From: an uncultured Alphaproteobacteria bacterium
GTDB taxonomy: Bacteria > Pseudomonadota > Alphaproteobacteria > Micavibrionales > Micavibrionaceae
Assembly (NCBI GenBank): GCA_937923625.1
Contig: CALDTV010000009.1
Coordinates: 1-64,000 of the forward strand
Length of the DNA: 64,000 bases
Reading direction: 5' to 3'
Both the position numbers and the translations under genes were made by a program. The notes beneath the pieces are model-generated. The model did not search any database. It saw only the letters and a program-made list of their open reading frames with translations, and was not told the DNA's origin. This document shows positions 17,967 through 27,030 of this stretch, piece by piece (the first letter of the stretch is position 1; every line of letters starts with the position of its first letter).

Positions 17967-18289
17967 CTTATGGGGGCCCTCTATTGTTTAAGTGATTGAT
18001 TACGCTTAGTATTTATTTTTAAAGAATTAATTCATAATCTTACTATTATCTATAATCCCTTTTGAAACGCGGCAGACAATCGCCGAAATCCCCCCCTTTT
18101 GTCAAGGACTTCTTGTTAAACAGAAGAAAACATGTGCAGAAACCTATATGAACACATTTAAAATCAAGTGCTTATTCGACATTTTTTTGAAACATACCTT
18201 TACAATAACCCCCTAATCGTTATAAAAAGTCATAACAGCGTTTTGCACGAGCAAAGCGCTTCTTATAATTATTTTAGGAGTTTTCAATA
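17967..18289. other. Divergent intergenic region, DJ-1-like gene / ompA
   Basis: This 323-bp AT-rich stretch separates two divergent genes and must hold both promoters. A perfect TATAAT lies at 18264-18269 just before the AGGAG of the ompA gene, but no good -35 stands at standard spacing. A run of pyrimidines (CCCCCCCTTTT) is near 18090. I see no RNA gene, open reading frame or convincing terminator in it. Confidence 0.4.
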
Positions 18290-19192
18290 ATGAAGATGCT
18301 ACGCTCTTTAGTCGTTTTGGCTTCGGTCTTACTGGTTAGTGCTTGTTCAACTGACTATTATTCTGAGGTTAAAGCCGTCAATCAAACCAATTCTGTCGGA
18401 AATGCGTTCACGCAAAAACTTGCGGCTGAATATTCAAACCTCGTTAACCAAGAATTGCAGACATATAATGATCACGCAGATTCATTGCACTTTTCACGTA
18501 AAGGCCTTGCGGCTGCCCGTGGTGACATGGTGATGCCTGAGGCAATCAGTGACTGGGATGTTAACGAAGGCCATATGTCAGAGCTTATTGCGACACGTGC
18601 CCGCCTTGTAAATGTTTTTGCCAATGGCGCCCGCGAATTACAGCCTGACTTATCTGCTTTTACGCAGGTTCGTTTTGATTGCTGGATTGAAGAGCAAGAA
18701 GAGAATTTCCAACCGCAAAATATCTCAACCTGTAAATCACAGTTTATGGATGGTTTGGCACAGCTAGAAGCAACTATCGCTCCTGCACCGCCTGCACCAG
18801 CACCACAAGCCATGGTTGAGCAACCTTTTGATGTTGACCCTTCACAGCCAATGAAAGTTGAAAATGCAAAATACATTGTCTTCTTTGACTTTGATAAGCA
18901 CAACTTAAATGCAGGCGCAAACAGCATCCTTGATGCCGCCGCTGAAGAAGCTAGAGGGCGCAACCTTGTTGCCATCAACCTTGTCGGTCACACAGACACA
19001 TCAGGATCACGTGATTATAACCAAAGATTATCAATGAAACGTGCAAATGCCGTTCGTGATGGTATGGTTGCCCGTGGTGTTGATGCTAACTTGCTAAGCT
19101 TGAGCCACCGTGGTGAAGATGAGCTTCTTGTGAACACTGCTGATGGTGTTCGTGAGCCGGCAAACCGCAGAACAGAAATTACATTCCAGTAA
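18290..19192 (+). CDS. OmpA-family outer-membrane lipoprotein
   Basis: The 300-residue protein has a lipoprotein signal with lipobox LVSAC and acylated Cys19. A middle domain of about 130 residues follows, then a Pro/Ala linker, then a C-terminal OmpA-like peptidoglycan-binding domain. The key segment is NLVGHTDTSGSRDYNQRLSMKRANAVRDGM with the final NRRTEI arginines. It should anchor the outer membrane to peptidoglycan, like Pal or YiaD-type proteins. It is not the Pal of a tol-pal operon, as no tol genes are near. An AGGAG ribosome binding site precedes the ATG and a strong terminator follows, so it is a single-gene transcription unit. Confidence 0.92.
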   Translation: MKMLRSLVVLASVLLVSACSTDYYSEVKAVNQTNSVGNAFTQKLAAEYSNLVNQELQTYNDHADSLHFSRKGLAAARGDMVMPEAISDWDVNEGHMSELIATRARLVNVFANGARELQPDLSAFTQVRFDCWIEEQEENFQPQNISTCKSQFMDGLAQLEATIAPAPPAPAPQAMVEQPFDVDPSQPMKVENAKYIVFFDFDKHNLNAGANSILDAAAEEARGRNLVAINLVGHTDTSGSRDYNQRLSMKRANAVRDGMVARGVDANLLSLSHRGEDELLVNTADGVREPANRRTEITFQ

Positions 19193-19217
19193 TATTTGTT
19201 TCAAAATAGAATTTTTC

Positions 19218-19246
19218 AAAAGGCCGGTTTTATTCCGGCCTTTTTT
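19218..19246 (+). terminator. Rho-independent terminator after the OmpA gene
   Basis: AAAAGGCCGG and CCGGCCTTTTTT form a GC-rich stem around a TTTTATT loop, ending in six T residues. It lies 26 bp after the stop codon. Confidence 0.92.
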
Positions 19247-19332
19247 ATTGCCTTCTTGCTGCCCTCCCCCTGTTTTTTAGTGAAATGATGATAAATGTTT
19301 CCTCTCTCTCATGACTGGTTTACTATACGTAT

Positions 19333-20775
19333 ATGGATTTTCGCCCCATCTTATATGTGACTGGTATTCTGCTCTGCACGCTCTCAGCGAGCATGATTTT
19401 GCCTATCCTTGCTGATTTAAATGCTGGCAACCCTGACTGGAAAGTCTTTTTGCTTTGTATGATCTTCACCAGCTTTTTTGGTGGCGCGCTTGTCCTGACC
19501 AATATGGACGTAAAATTTCAAATGACCATGCGGCAAACATTCCTGATGACCACCCTCAGCTGGGTTGTCTTGGCGGTTGCGGCATCTACTCCTTTTTATT
19601 TTTCTGGCTTGTCCATGAGCTTAACTGACTCTTTATTCGAATCTGTCTCTGGCATTACCACCACGGGGGCAACGGTCATTACAGGGCTGGATAATGCACC
19701 GCCAGGCATTTTGCTTTGGCGTGCTTTGCTGCAATGGTTGGGCGGCATTGGTATTATCGTCATGGCACTGTCGGTCTTGCCGTTTTTGAAAGTCGGCGGT
19801 ATGCAACTTTTTCAAACAGAATCATCCGAAAGTGAAAAAGCTTTACCGCGCGCAAAACAATTAGCGGCGTCAATTGGTTTGATCTATCTCGCTCTTACGA
19901 TTCTTTGCATGATTTTTTACACATTGTCTGGCCTAAGCTCTTTTGATGCGTGGGCGCATGCCATGACAACCATCGCAACGGGTGGATTTTCTACGTTTGA
20001 TGCCTCCTTTGCAGGATTTGATACAGCTTCTGCTGAAATAACAGCGATTATTTTTATGTTGCTCGGCGGGCTCCCCTTTATTCTTTACGTTAAAGCCCTG
20101 CGCGGTAATTGGTCAGCCTTATTTAATGATTCGCAAGTGCGTGCCTTTTTAGGGATAGTCGCCACGGTGATTTTTACCATGATCGCCTATCAAGTGCTGC
20201 ACAATAGCGAACCTTTAGCCGAAGCACTCAGACGCTCTGCTTTTAATGTTGTCTCCATTATCACAGGCACAGGATACACAAATGGCGATTACGGCGCGTG
20301 GGGCGGCTTTGCTGTGACAGTTATTTTCTTCCTTATGGTTGTTGGTGGCTGCGCTGGGTCGACCACATGTGGTATAAAAATCTTCCGTTTTCAGGTTTTA
20401 TACACCATTACCATTGGGCAGTTAAAACAGCTTATTCACCCCCATGGCGTTTTTACGCCGCATTATAACGGCAATGCCATCCCTGTGGGTATTGCGTCCT
20501 CAGTCATGAGCTTCTTTTTTGTTTATGCCTTATGTTTTGTTCTGCTGGCCGTTGGTTTGTCTTTTATTGGATTAGATTTTCTAACGGCAATGTCCGGCGC
20601 CGTGACATCTATTTCCAATGTTGGCCCTGGCTTGGGTGATATTATTGGCCCGACTGGCACGTTCGAGCCCCTACCCGATCAAGCAAAATGGCTCATGTGT
20701 ATTGGAATGATCTTAGGGCGTTTAGAATTATTTACGGTCTTGGTATTATTCATGCCGCAATTCTGGCGGAATTAA
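19333..20775 (+). CDS. trkH: TrkH-family potassium uptake protein
   Basis: This 480-residue inner-membrane protein is the ion-conducting subunit of the Trk/Ktr K+ system. The four pore-loop selectivity regions are recognisable: SGITTTGATVITG, TIATGGFSTFDAS, SIITGTGYTNGDYG and SISNVGPGLGD, each centred on a conserved glycine. About ten hydrophobic membrane segments surround them. The NAD-binding partner TrkA is not in this window. The 3' end overlaps the convergent lipoprotein gene by 4 bp. Confidence 0.94.
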   Translation: MDFRPILYVTGILLCTLSASMILPILADLNAGNPDWKVFLLCMIFTSFFGGALVLTNMDVKFQMTMRQTFLMTTLSWVVLAVAASTPFYFSGLSMSLTDSLFESVSGITTTGATVITGLDNAPPGILLWRALLQWLGGIGIIVMALSVLPFLKVGGMQLFQTESSESEKALPRAKQLAASIGLIYLALTILCMIFYTLSGLSSFDAWAHAMTTIATGGFSTFDASFAGFDTASAEITAIIFMLLGGLPFILYVKALRGNWSALFNDSQVRAFLGIVATVIFTMIAYQVLHNSEPLAEALRRSAFNVVSIITGTGYTNGDYGAWGGFAVTVIFFLMVVGGCAGSTTCGIKIFRFQVLYTITIGQLKQLIHPHGVFTPHYNGNAIPVGIASSVMSFFFVYALCFVLLAVGLSFIGLDFLTAMSGAVTSISNVGPGLGDIIGPTGTFEPLPDQAKWLMCIGMILGRLELFTVLVLFMPQFWRN

Positions 20776-21356
20776 TTTTTCATCTTTTTAAAAAGAATTT
20801 TATTCACGGCTTTATCTAAATCACGCATCATCTTTTCCAAAAATTCAAATTGATGAAAATCCCGCTCGGCCAAAGTTAAATTTTCAGACAATGATATTTT
20901 ACGTGATATCGAAATATGATAAGGCTCTTTAATGCGGCCATTTAAATCAATCTCAGCCAAAGTGATAAGAATATCTAAATGATAGGCATCTTGGTTATCA
21001 CCAGTCAAAAATCCGATCATTCCTTGATTCATTGTCGTTTTAAGAACATCTGCTTTTTCGATGTTCAACACCATCCGCACAGGCAAGTTTTCTTTTGCTG
21101 TCACAAAACGATTTTGCGCATAATCATTGATGATAACATGCGGCGCGGTCACAAAACTCCTTAAGGCTTCATTGGTTTTAGCATTGGGGCTGAAGTCTTG
21201 TTTAATCTCAACCGCACCATTGAAAACGCGATAAGGCTCGATATAGCTAAAATCTAAGTTCGGCAATGGCATGCCTTTAGGATTACTGTTAAGGGTGCAG
21301 CCCATCAAAAGGCTTGTCATCAAGGCTGTCATGATTAACACCCCAAATCTATTCAT
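20772..21356 (-). CDS. Predicted lipoprotein, unknown function
   Basis: The 194-residue product has a lipoprotein signal peptide with lipobox LMGC (Cys20). The mature part starts with a Pro-rich linker and has a globular region of mixed hydrophobicity ending in a basic amphipathic helix (DLDKAVNKILFKKMKN). Its ATG overlaps the hslO stop codon as ATGA, so it is translated with hslO in one operon. The 3' end overlaps trkH by 4 bp. I do not recognise the domain. Confidence 0.8.
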   Translation of the reverse strand: MNRFGVLIMTALMTSLLMGCTLNSNPKGMPLPNLDFSYIEPYRVFNGAVEIKQDFSPNAKTNEALRSFVTAPHVIINDYAQNRFVTAKENLPVRMVLNIEKADVLKTTMNQGMIGFLTGDNQDAYHLDILITLAEIDLNGRIKEPYHISISRKISLSENLTLAERDFHQFEFLEKMMRDLDKAVNKILFKKMKN

Positions 21357-22366
21357 CGGCGTTCTTCCGATATGTTTTGTTTCAAAGATTTAATTTTTTC
21401 TTCTACGTCTTTGGGATCAAGACTAAAATCCTTGCTACAAAATTCACACTTCATGGTGATAGCGTCATCAACAATCATATCATCACGATCTTCTTGTGAC
21501 ATACTCAACAAAACATTCTCCACCCGCTCAATCGAACAACGGCAAGCATGTTGCAGTTTGATTGGATCAAAGACACGCACGCCCTCCTGATGAAAAAGCC
21601 GCGTTAAAATATCATGGGAATTCAAATCAGGGGTTAACATTTCGTCTTCAGTGCAACTTCCCATCAAAATCATGGCACGACGCCAGTCATCTTCATCTAA
21701 ATTGCTCAACGAAGACTTTACGCCTTTATCTGACATATCTGCACCGCCTTCTTCGGGCATATGTTGCAACATTATTCCCCCAGAACGCCAAACCCCGTCA
21801 CGCTGTCCCACGGCCAGCTTGATCCCCGTATCAATTTGTTCTGATTGGGAAAAATAATGCTGAACCGCGTCAACCAATGAATTACCTTTTAGCTCAACAA
21901 TTCCTTGATATCGCTCGGCACTTAAACCGTGATCCACAGTAAAAGCGATATAGCCCTTCCCAAGAAGCTGCGCCAAATAATTATCAGACCCTTCACCAAC
22001 TTTTTTTTGCGAAAAGGCCGCCAATTGTTTTGTGACGACTTGCAAGCGTTCTTCATCAAAGGTCGCGCAACCGCGAATATCACCATCGCTCGTCATATCA
22101 GCAACCAGCATTTTAATAGGGCCATCGCCATTGGTTTGCAGGGTAAAAATACCGTCAAATTTTAACATGGATGACAATAAGGCACATAATGTGATTGTCT
22201 CCCCCAGCATTTGGTTTATCAAAGGCGGGTAATTATGGGCGGTCAATATGCCATCAAGCACATCATTAAAACGAACGATACGCCCGCGCAGGCTCGAAGC
22301 CTCTAATTGAAAAGGCCGAATAATATCACCCGAAAAATCATCCATAATATCGTTATCACTCATCAT
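21353..22366 (-). CDS. hslO: Redox-regulated chaperonin Hsp33
   Basis: Hsp33 is a cytoplasmic holdase activated by oxidation of a zinc centre. The 337-residue protein has the N-terminal substrate-binding domain and the C-terminal zinc switch: C275-x-C277 (CRC) and C307-x-x-C310 (CEFC), all four cysteines being present. It is somewhat longer than the E. coli form because of a short N-terminal extension and an acidic insertion near residue 210. The lipoprotein gene follows with an ATGA overlap. A 13-bp tandem repeat overlaps its start region. Confidence 0.95.
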   Translation of the reverse strand: MMSDNDIMDDFSGDIIRPFQLEASSLRGRIVRFNDVLDGILTAHNYPPLINQMLGETITLCALLSSMLKFDGIFTLQTNGDGPIKMLVADMTSDGDIRGCATFDEERLQVVTKQLAAFSQKKVGEGSDNYLAQLLGKGYIAFTVDHGLSAERYQGIVELKGNSLVDAVQHYFSQSEQIDTGIKLAVGQRDGVWRSGGIMLQHMPEEGGADMSDKGVKSSLSNLDEDDWRRAMILMGSCTEDEMLTPDLNSHDILTRLFHQEGVRVFDPIKLQHACRCSIERVENVLLSMSQEDRDDMIVDDAITMKCEFCSKDFSLDPKDVEEKIKSLKQNISEERR

Positions 22367-22393
22367 AAAATCTTATCATAAAATCTTATCATA
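22362..22393. repeat. 13-bp tandem repeat at the hslO start
   Basis: ATCATAAAATCTT occurs twice in direct succession (22362-22374 and 22375-22387), followed by a partial third copy. It covers the first hslO codons and its leader, where a Shine-Dalgarno would be expected. Repeat-number change could alter the 5' leader. Confidence 0.8.
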
Positions 22394-22395
22394 AT

Positions 22396-23211
22396 TTATG
22401 TTTTAATCTTATAGCCACTATGGATCATATGTAACGTCAACGCAGAGACAACAAGATTCACCGCAATCAAAAACCACAAGCCCACCATCACATTGCCATC
22501 CGCATGACCAATAAAACCGTAACGAAACCCATCAATCATGTAAAAAAATGGGTTATAATGCGCAATATCTTGCCAAATTCCGGGCAATTGTGTCACCGAA
22601 TAAAATGTACCCGATAAAAATGTTAAAGGGGTGACAATAAAATTTGTTACCGCAGCAATATGGTCAAATTTCTGTGACCAAACACCCGCTGCCAAGCCAA
22701 TCGTTGCCAAAAGCATATTGCCCAAAATGGCAAAAGCAACGATGTGAAAAAGGGAGTGAAAGGACAGCCCCACAGTCACAGCAACCACCGTTGCCACAAC
22801 AGCGCCCACCATAACGCCCCGCACAACGCCGCCAATAACATATCCCATATAAAGCTCACGCGCGGACAAAGGCGGCATAAGAACATCAACAATACTGCCC
22901 TGCACTTTTGCGACAACAATTGATGATGACGTATTCGCAAAAGCATTTTGCACCATTGTCATCATAATCAACCCCGGCGCCAAAAAAGATAAATAAGGGA
23001 TATCGCCAATTGTACGGGTAATGCCACCAAATGCTAACGCAAAGACAGCATAAAACAATAATGTCGTCATCACAGGCGCAATGACTGTTTGCGTGTAAAC
23101 ATTCACAAAACGCCCGACCTCTTTTTTAACAAGCGTTGCCAAGCCGACCCAATTCATCCCGTTTATTTTACGCACAGAGAGCTCTTTCGGGTTACTTGAT
23201 GGGGCTGACAT
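22396..23211 (-). CDS. ABC-2 type transporter permease
   Basis: The 271-residue protein has six hydrophobic segments and the ABC2_membrane pattern: an N-terminal cytoplasmic part (WVGLATLVKKEVGRF), TVIAPVMTTLLFYAVF, then the conserved FLSGTFYSVTQLPGIWQ loop before the last helices. It resembles the YadH/NodJ/DrrB export permeases. No ATP-binding subunit is adjacent, so the partner must be encoded elsewhere. An AAGGAA ribosome binding site lies 7 bp before the ATG, in a 17-bp gap to the divergent recX. Confidence 0.9.
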   Translation of the reverse strand: MSAPSSNPKELSVRKINGMNWVGLATLVKKEVGRFVNVYTQTVIAPVMTTLLFYAVFALAFGGITRTIGDIPYLSFLAPGLIMMTMVQNAFANTSSSIVVAKVQGSIVDVLMPPLSARELYMGYVIGGVVRGVMVGAVVATVVAVTVGLSFHSLFHIVAFAILGNMLLATIGLAAGVWSQKFDHIAAVTNFIVTPLTFLSGTFYSVTQLPGIWQDIAHYNPFFYMIDGFRYGFIGHADGNVMVGLWFLIAVNLVVSALTLHMIHSGYKIKT

Positions 23212-23228
23212 GATATTATTCCTTCACA

Positions 23229-23894
23229 ATGGATATGTTTGATAAGACAGAACAAGATGAAAAGCAGGATAAAGGACGCCGCGCCAAAAATAAAGGCGCA
23301 AAAGACAGGCAAACGCGCAAAACACCTAAACCGCCAAAGAAGATTACCGCAAAATATTTGTATAATTCTGGACTTGCTTATCTACAACGCTTCCCCGCCA
23401 GTACGGCACATTTTAAAAGCGTTATGGAGCGAAAAATCAACAAATCTTGCCGTCATCACGAAGACCAAGTCAAAGAAGACTGTCTTTTACTTCTTGATGA
23501 AACAGCCGTTAAATTTCAACAGCTCGGCTTATTGGATGATGACGCATATTTGCAGGGCATGGTGACATCTTATCGCCGTAAGGGCCTCCCATCGCGCCAA
23601 ATTGAAATGCGTTTGACCCAAAAAGGATTAAACAAAGATAACATCAAAAAACAGCTTAAGACATTTGATCTTGAAGAATTTCAAACAGATGATGGTGAGC
23701 TTCAAGCGGCCTTGATATTTATCCGTAAAAAAAGACTAGGCGCGTTTGATAAAATAGGGCGTAAAGATCCCGAAAAATCTCTCGCGAGCATGGCGCGCGC
23801 AGGATATAGCTATATGATTGCGAAAAAAATATTGGACATGTCCGCAGAAGAAATAGAGAGACAATTTCCACATCTGTCCTTTTCAATATTGTAG
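23229..23894 (+). CDS. recX: RecX family regulatory protein
   Basis: RecX binds RecA filaments and modulates recombination and the SOS response. The 221-residue protein begins with a very basic Lys/Arg-rich tail of about 38 residues. It continues with the three-helix repeats of the family: YLQRFPASTAHFKSVME, LDDDAYLQGMVTSYRRKGLPSRQIEMRL, and SLASMARAGYSYMIAKKIL. It is not beside recA. The start lies only 17 bp from the divergent permease start, and no Shine-Dalgarno is visible, so its promoter must overlap the permease gene. MFDK at residue 3 is an alternative start. Confidence 0.88.
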   Translation: MDMFDKTEQDEKQDKGRRAKNKGAKDRQTRKTPKPPKKITAKYLYNSGLAYLQRFPASTAHFKSVMERKINKSCRHHEDQVKEDCLLLLDETAVKFQQLGLLDDDAYLQGMVTSYRRKGLPSRQIEMRLTQKGLNKDNIKKQLKTFDLEEFQTDDGELQAALIFIRKKRLGAFDKIGRKDPEKSLASMARAGYSYMIAKKILDMSAEEIERQFPHLSFSIL

Positions 23895-23908
23895 AAAACA
23901 ATTTGATA

Positions 23909-26497
23909 TCAGATAGAAACAGAATCTGTTTCACTGCCTTGCGTTTCTTCATCTGTCTGTTGATTAGTTTGGGACTGCGCCACGCGTTTTGCAGGGAAAA
24001 CAAGCGTTGCGGTTGTGCCAATATTTTTTTGAGACACAATATCCAATTCACCGCCATGCAGTTCCATTAATGATTTTACAAGCGTCAATCCCAATCCCGT
24101 TCCAGATTTAGATCGGCTGTGCTCTGTATTTACTTGCCCAAAAGGTGATAGCGCCTTTTTCAACTCATCGTCCGTCAGACCAATCCCTGTGTCTGTGACA
24201 GACAAACGAAGTCTTTTATATTCATCAAATTCAGCATCCAGCAAGACCGTGCTTTCTGTTGGGCTAAATTTGATTGCATTGGATAACAAGTTCAACAACA
24301 TTTGCTTAACAGCATGCTTTTCACCAACAAAGCTAATCTTTGTATCGGCAATTTTATTTTCGATACGCATTTTGCTATTCTTAATTTTATTTTCCATCAA
24401 AGATAAGCAAGATTCAACTGTTTCACCAACATCAACAACACTCTCACTTAGTGTCCTGTTACCTGCTTCAATTCTGGAGACATCTAAGATATCATTAATA
24501 ACATTCAAAAGATTTTGACCACTGGTGAAAATATTACCTGCATATTCCTTATATTCTTGACTTGGCAATGAGCCAAAAGATTCATTTTTAATGATTTCAG
24601 AAAAGCCGATAACCGCATTTAATGGTGTACGAAGTTCATGGCTCATATTTGCCAAAAATTCAGATTTGGCGCGGTTGGCTAAATCTGATTCAATTTTAGC
24701 CTCCTTTAGCGCAATCTCAGCCTGTCTGCGTTGGTCAACGTCATCCATACTGCCTTCATAAAAAAGCAGCGCTCCTTCATCATCTTTTACAGGTCTAACA
24801 TTCTCACTCACCCAAATAACTCTGCCGTCTTTGCGGCGAACTTGGCCTTCGTAATTTTTGGGTACATCAAGGGTACTAACATTCCTTAGAAAACTCTCCC
24901 GATCATTCGCATCGACATAGATTTGGCTTTTAGCGTCATGAATATCACGCAAAACTTCTTCTGGCGTATCATAGCCGATAATCTTTGCAAAAGCCGGGTT
25001 TGCGCTTAAAAACTGTCCATCTGGCGTCACCTGATATATCCCGCCTGCAGCATTTTCAACAATTGTACGATATTTCTTTTCTGCCTCGCTTAAGGCGCGC
25101 TCTGCTCTTCGGCGCTCTTCAACATCCGTAATTGTTCCGACAACACGCATATCACGGTTATCATCTTGACGCAGCATTGATAAGTTTAATTCAACCGCGC
25201 GGAACGATCCATCGGCGCTGCGTAATCTTGTAAAAGCCCGATATGATTGTTTCTTGCCTTGCACCAATTGGTTAAAATTAAAGCGTTGTTCGTCTTGGTC
25301 TTGGGTGTAAATAAGATCAAATAAATTACGGCCAATTGATCTTTCTAACTCAAAGCCCGTCACTTTATTCCACGCTTCATTTAAATACATCAATTTACCA
25401 TCAACAGACGCTTCAAAAATAATATCATTCACCGCGTTAATGATAGAGCGATGCTCTCGTGCAGAATTTTGAATGACTTGGTTCAAACGTTCACGCTCGC
25501 TGATCTCTTGATTAAGCTCAAAGTTTTTTACAGCAAGCTCTTTGTTCATTAACGCTAATTTTTTTGACTGGCTTTGGTTATTTCGTACATATAATGTGCC
25601 AATCAATGTCAGCGTAATTCCGAAGAGCAACATCAAAAGCGGAATTTTTTGTAAAAAAGATTCACGCCCACTCATCGCAAGCTCAACCTTTATATCAATG
25701 GGTACATCGCCAAAAGTGACATTAAAGATATTTAAAAATTTGGAGGCATGTTGCTGTTTAGCATTAACATCAGGCTGATAAAAGAATAACTGTTTATCAC
25801 GGCTGGTATCCAAGATTTGAAAATTATACAGGGCAGGCCTTCGTTCAAGCCATTTTGACGTAATTTTTCTATCAAAGCTGGTTAAGCCAAATAAAAAACC
25901 TTCACGGCCACTAGATGTTTTTACACGCTTTAACATCGCATATGCGGATTGACCTGCTGGTGTTTCTGCTGCATTTCCTTTTAATATATCTGTTAAAATA
26001 TATATTTTATTGGCAACAAAAATTTCTGGGTGAATTAAATTTTTTAGCTGTTCAGGATTATTGAACAGCTGATCTGGATTATCGGCAGGCAATAAGGAAG
26101 ACGTCTTCCATTCTTTGCCACCTTTTTTTTCAATCCAATAAAGATCAGAAAAACTGTCTGTTCCTGATGATTTTTCTTTTAAATAGCTGCGAATTTGCTC
26201 CGATGAATCATTTTGCGTCATCACCAAAATTGCCGATAACGCATTAAAGCTTCGCTGCGTTTCATCATGTTTGGCTAAAACAAATTCTTTTACTTCTTGG
26301 GTGTTTTTGATCAAACCTTCTTTAACAATTTCATCAATAAAAACGCTCAACGTTGCAAACGCCGTCACCGTAAGAATCAAACCATTAAGAAACACCATCA
26401 ACTGCGCCATATTGCTGGACAGCCATCCAGTCTTCTGCCGCATTGGTTCTGGCGGTTTCAAATCAGGCTTATAATTATCATTCCCTACGGCGTTCAT
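23909..26497 (-). CDS. Membrane sensor histidine kinase with two PAS domains
   Basis: The 862-residue protein has two membrane segments (about 31-53 and 285-303) enclosing a 230-residue extracytoplasmic sensor region. Two PAS-PAC modules follow, starting near residues 350 and 475 with their C-terminal RxxAE linkers. The HisKA dimerisation domain has phospho-acceptor H620 in SHELRTPLNAV. The ATPase domain shows NLLSNAIKFSP, VTDTGIGL and SGTGLGLTLV. It is a hybrid-less kinase and no response regulator is adjacent, so it is an orphan. The architecture resembles the PleC/DivJ class of alphaproteobacterial cell-cycle kinases, but that role is only a guess. Confidence 0.92.
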   Translation of the reverse strand: MNAVGNDNYKPDLKPPEPMRQKTGWLSSNMAQLMVFLNGLILTVTAFATLSVFIDEIVKEGLIKNTQEVKEFVLAKHDETQRSFNALSAILVMTQNDSSEQIRSYLKEKSSGTDSFSDLYWIEKKGGKEWKTSSLLPADNPDQLFNNPEQLKNLIHPEIFVANKIYILTDILKGNAAETPAGQSAYAMLKRVKTSSGREGFLFGLTSFDRKITSKWLERRPALYNFQILDTSRDKQLFFYQPDVNAKQQHASKFLNIFNVTFGDVPIDIKVELAMSGRESFLQKIPLLMLLFGITLTLIGTLYVRNNQSQSKKLALMNKELAVKNFELNQEISERERLNQVIQNSAREHRSIINAVNDIIFEASVDGKLMYLNEAWNKVTGFELERSIGRNLFDLIYTQDQDEQRFNFNQLVQGKKQSYRAFTRLRSADGSFRAVELNLSMLRQDDNRDMRVVGTITDVEERRRAERALSEAEKKYRTIVENAAGGIYQVTPDGQFLSANPAFAKIIGYDTPEEVLRDIHDAKSQIYVDANDRESFLRNVSTLDVPKNYEGQVRRKDGRVIWVSENVRPVKDDEGALLFYEGSMDDVDQRRQAEIALKEAKIESDLANRAKSEFLANMSHELRTPLNAVIGFSEIIKNESFGSLPSQEYKEYAGNIFTSGQNLLNVINDILDVSRIEAGNRTLSESVVDVGETVESCLSLMENKIKNSKMRIENKIADTKISFVGEKHAVKQMLLNLLSNAIKFSPTESTVLLDAEFDEYKRLRLSVTDTGIGLTDDELKKALSPFGQVNTEHSRSKSGTGLGLTLVKSLMELHGGELDIVSQKNIGTTATLVFPAKRVAQSQTNQQTDEETQGSETDSVSI

Positions 26498-26521
26498 ATT
26501 CTTATAATAGTCTTATTGTTA

Positions 26522-26537
26522 CCTCCGTAAAAGGAGG
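26522..26537. other. Short hairpin upstream of the PAS kinase
   Basis: CCTCC (26522-26526) and GGAGG (26533-26537) face each other across six bases. On the kinase strand this places a Shine-Dalgarno-like GGAGG in a stem, but it is 24 nt from the ATG. Functional meaning is doubtful. Confidence 0.25.
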
Positions 26538-26644
26538 ATTAGGATTTTCTACTTATAAATAATGCCGTACCATGGTTAATAGATTGCTAATATAGCAATA
26601 AATTCAATTATTTAGGCGATATGTAAAATGCAAGGACGTGATTT

Positions 26645-26980
26645 ATGACGATAACATATGATGAATTCTTAAATGTCGATATACGAGTGGGGCGCATCAT
26701 CAAAGCTGAACCCTTCCCCGAAGCCAGAAATCCTGCCTATAAATTGTTCATCGATTTTGGTGAAAAAATCGGCGAAAAGAAAACCTCAGCCCAAATCACG
26801 CAGAATTATTCTATTGAAGATTTAGAAGGAAAATTAGTGGCGGCGGTGGTTAATTTTCCGCCCAAACAAATCGGCCCGTTTATGTCAGAAGTTTTAACGC
26901 TTGGCTTTATGGATGAAAATAACCACGTGGTATTAGTCTCACCTGATAAAAATGTGCCTTTAGGCGGTCGCCTGCATTAA
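26645..26980 (+). CDS. csaA: CsaA-type tRNA-binding/chaperone protein
   Basis: The 111-residue protein is a single OB-fold tRNA-binding domain: LNVDIRVGRIIKAEPFPEARNPAYKL, then SAQITQNYSIEDLEGK and the conserved NFPPKQIGPFMSEVLTLG. CsaA of Bacillus is proposed to assist protein export and binds tRNA-like structures; its true role in proteobacteria is unsettled. An AAGGA ribosome binding site precedes the ATG. It stands alone between two histidine kinase loci. Confidence 0.93.
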   Translation: MTITYDEFLNVDIRVGRIIKAEPFPEARNPAYKLFIDFGEKIGEKKTSAQITQNYSIEDLEGKLVAAVVNFPPKQIGPFMSEVLTLGFMDENNHVVLVSPDKNVPLGGRLH

Positions 26981-27030
26981 GATTTTCTTTCATTTTTCAG
27001 ACACCAGTAATCTCTAAAATTTTTTAATGT

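Noticed and set aside
26522-26537. Terminator between the PAS kinase and csaA
   Set aside because: The stem is only five base pairs and no T run follows on either strand.
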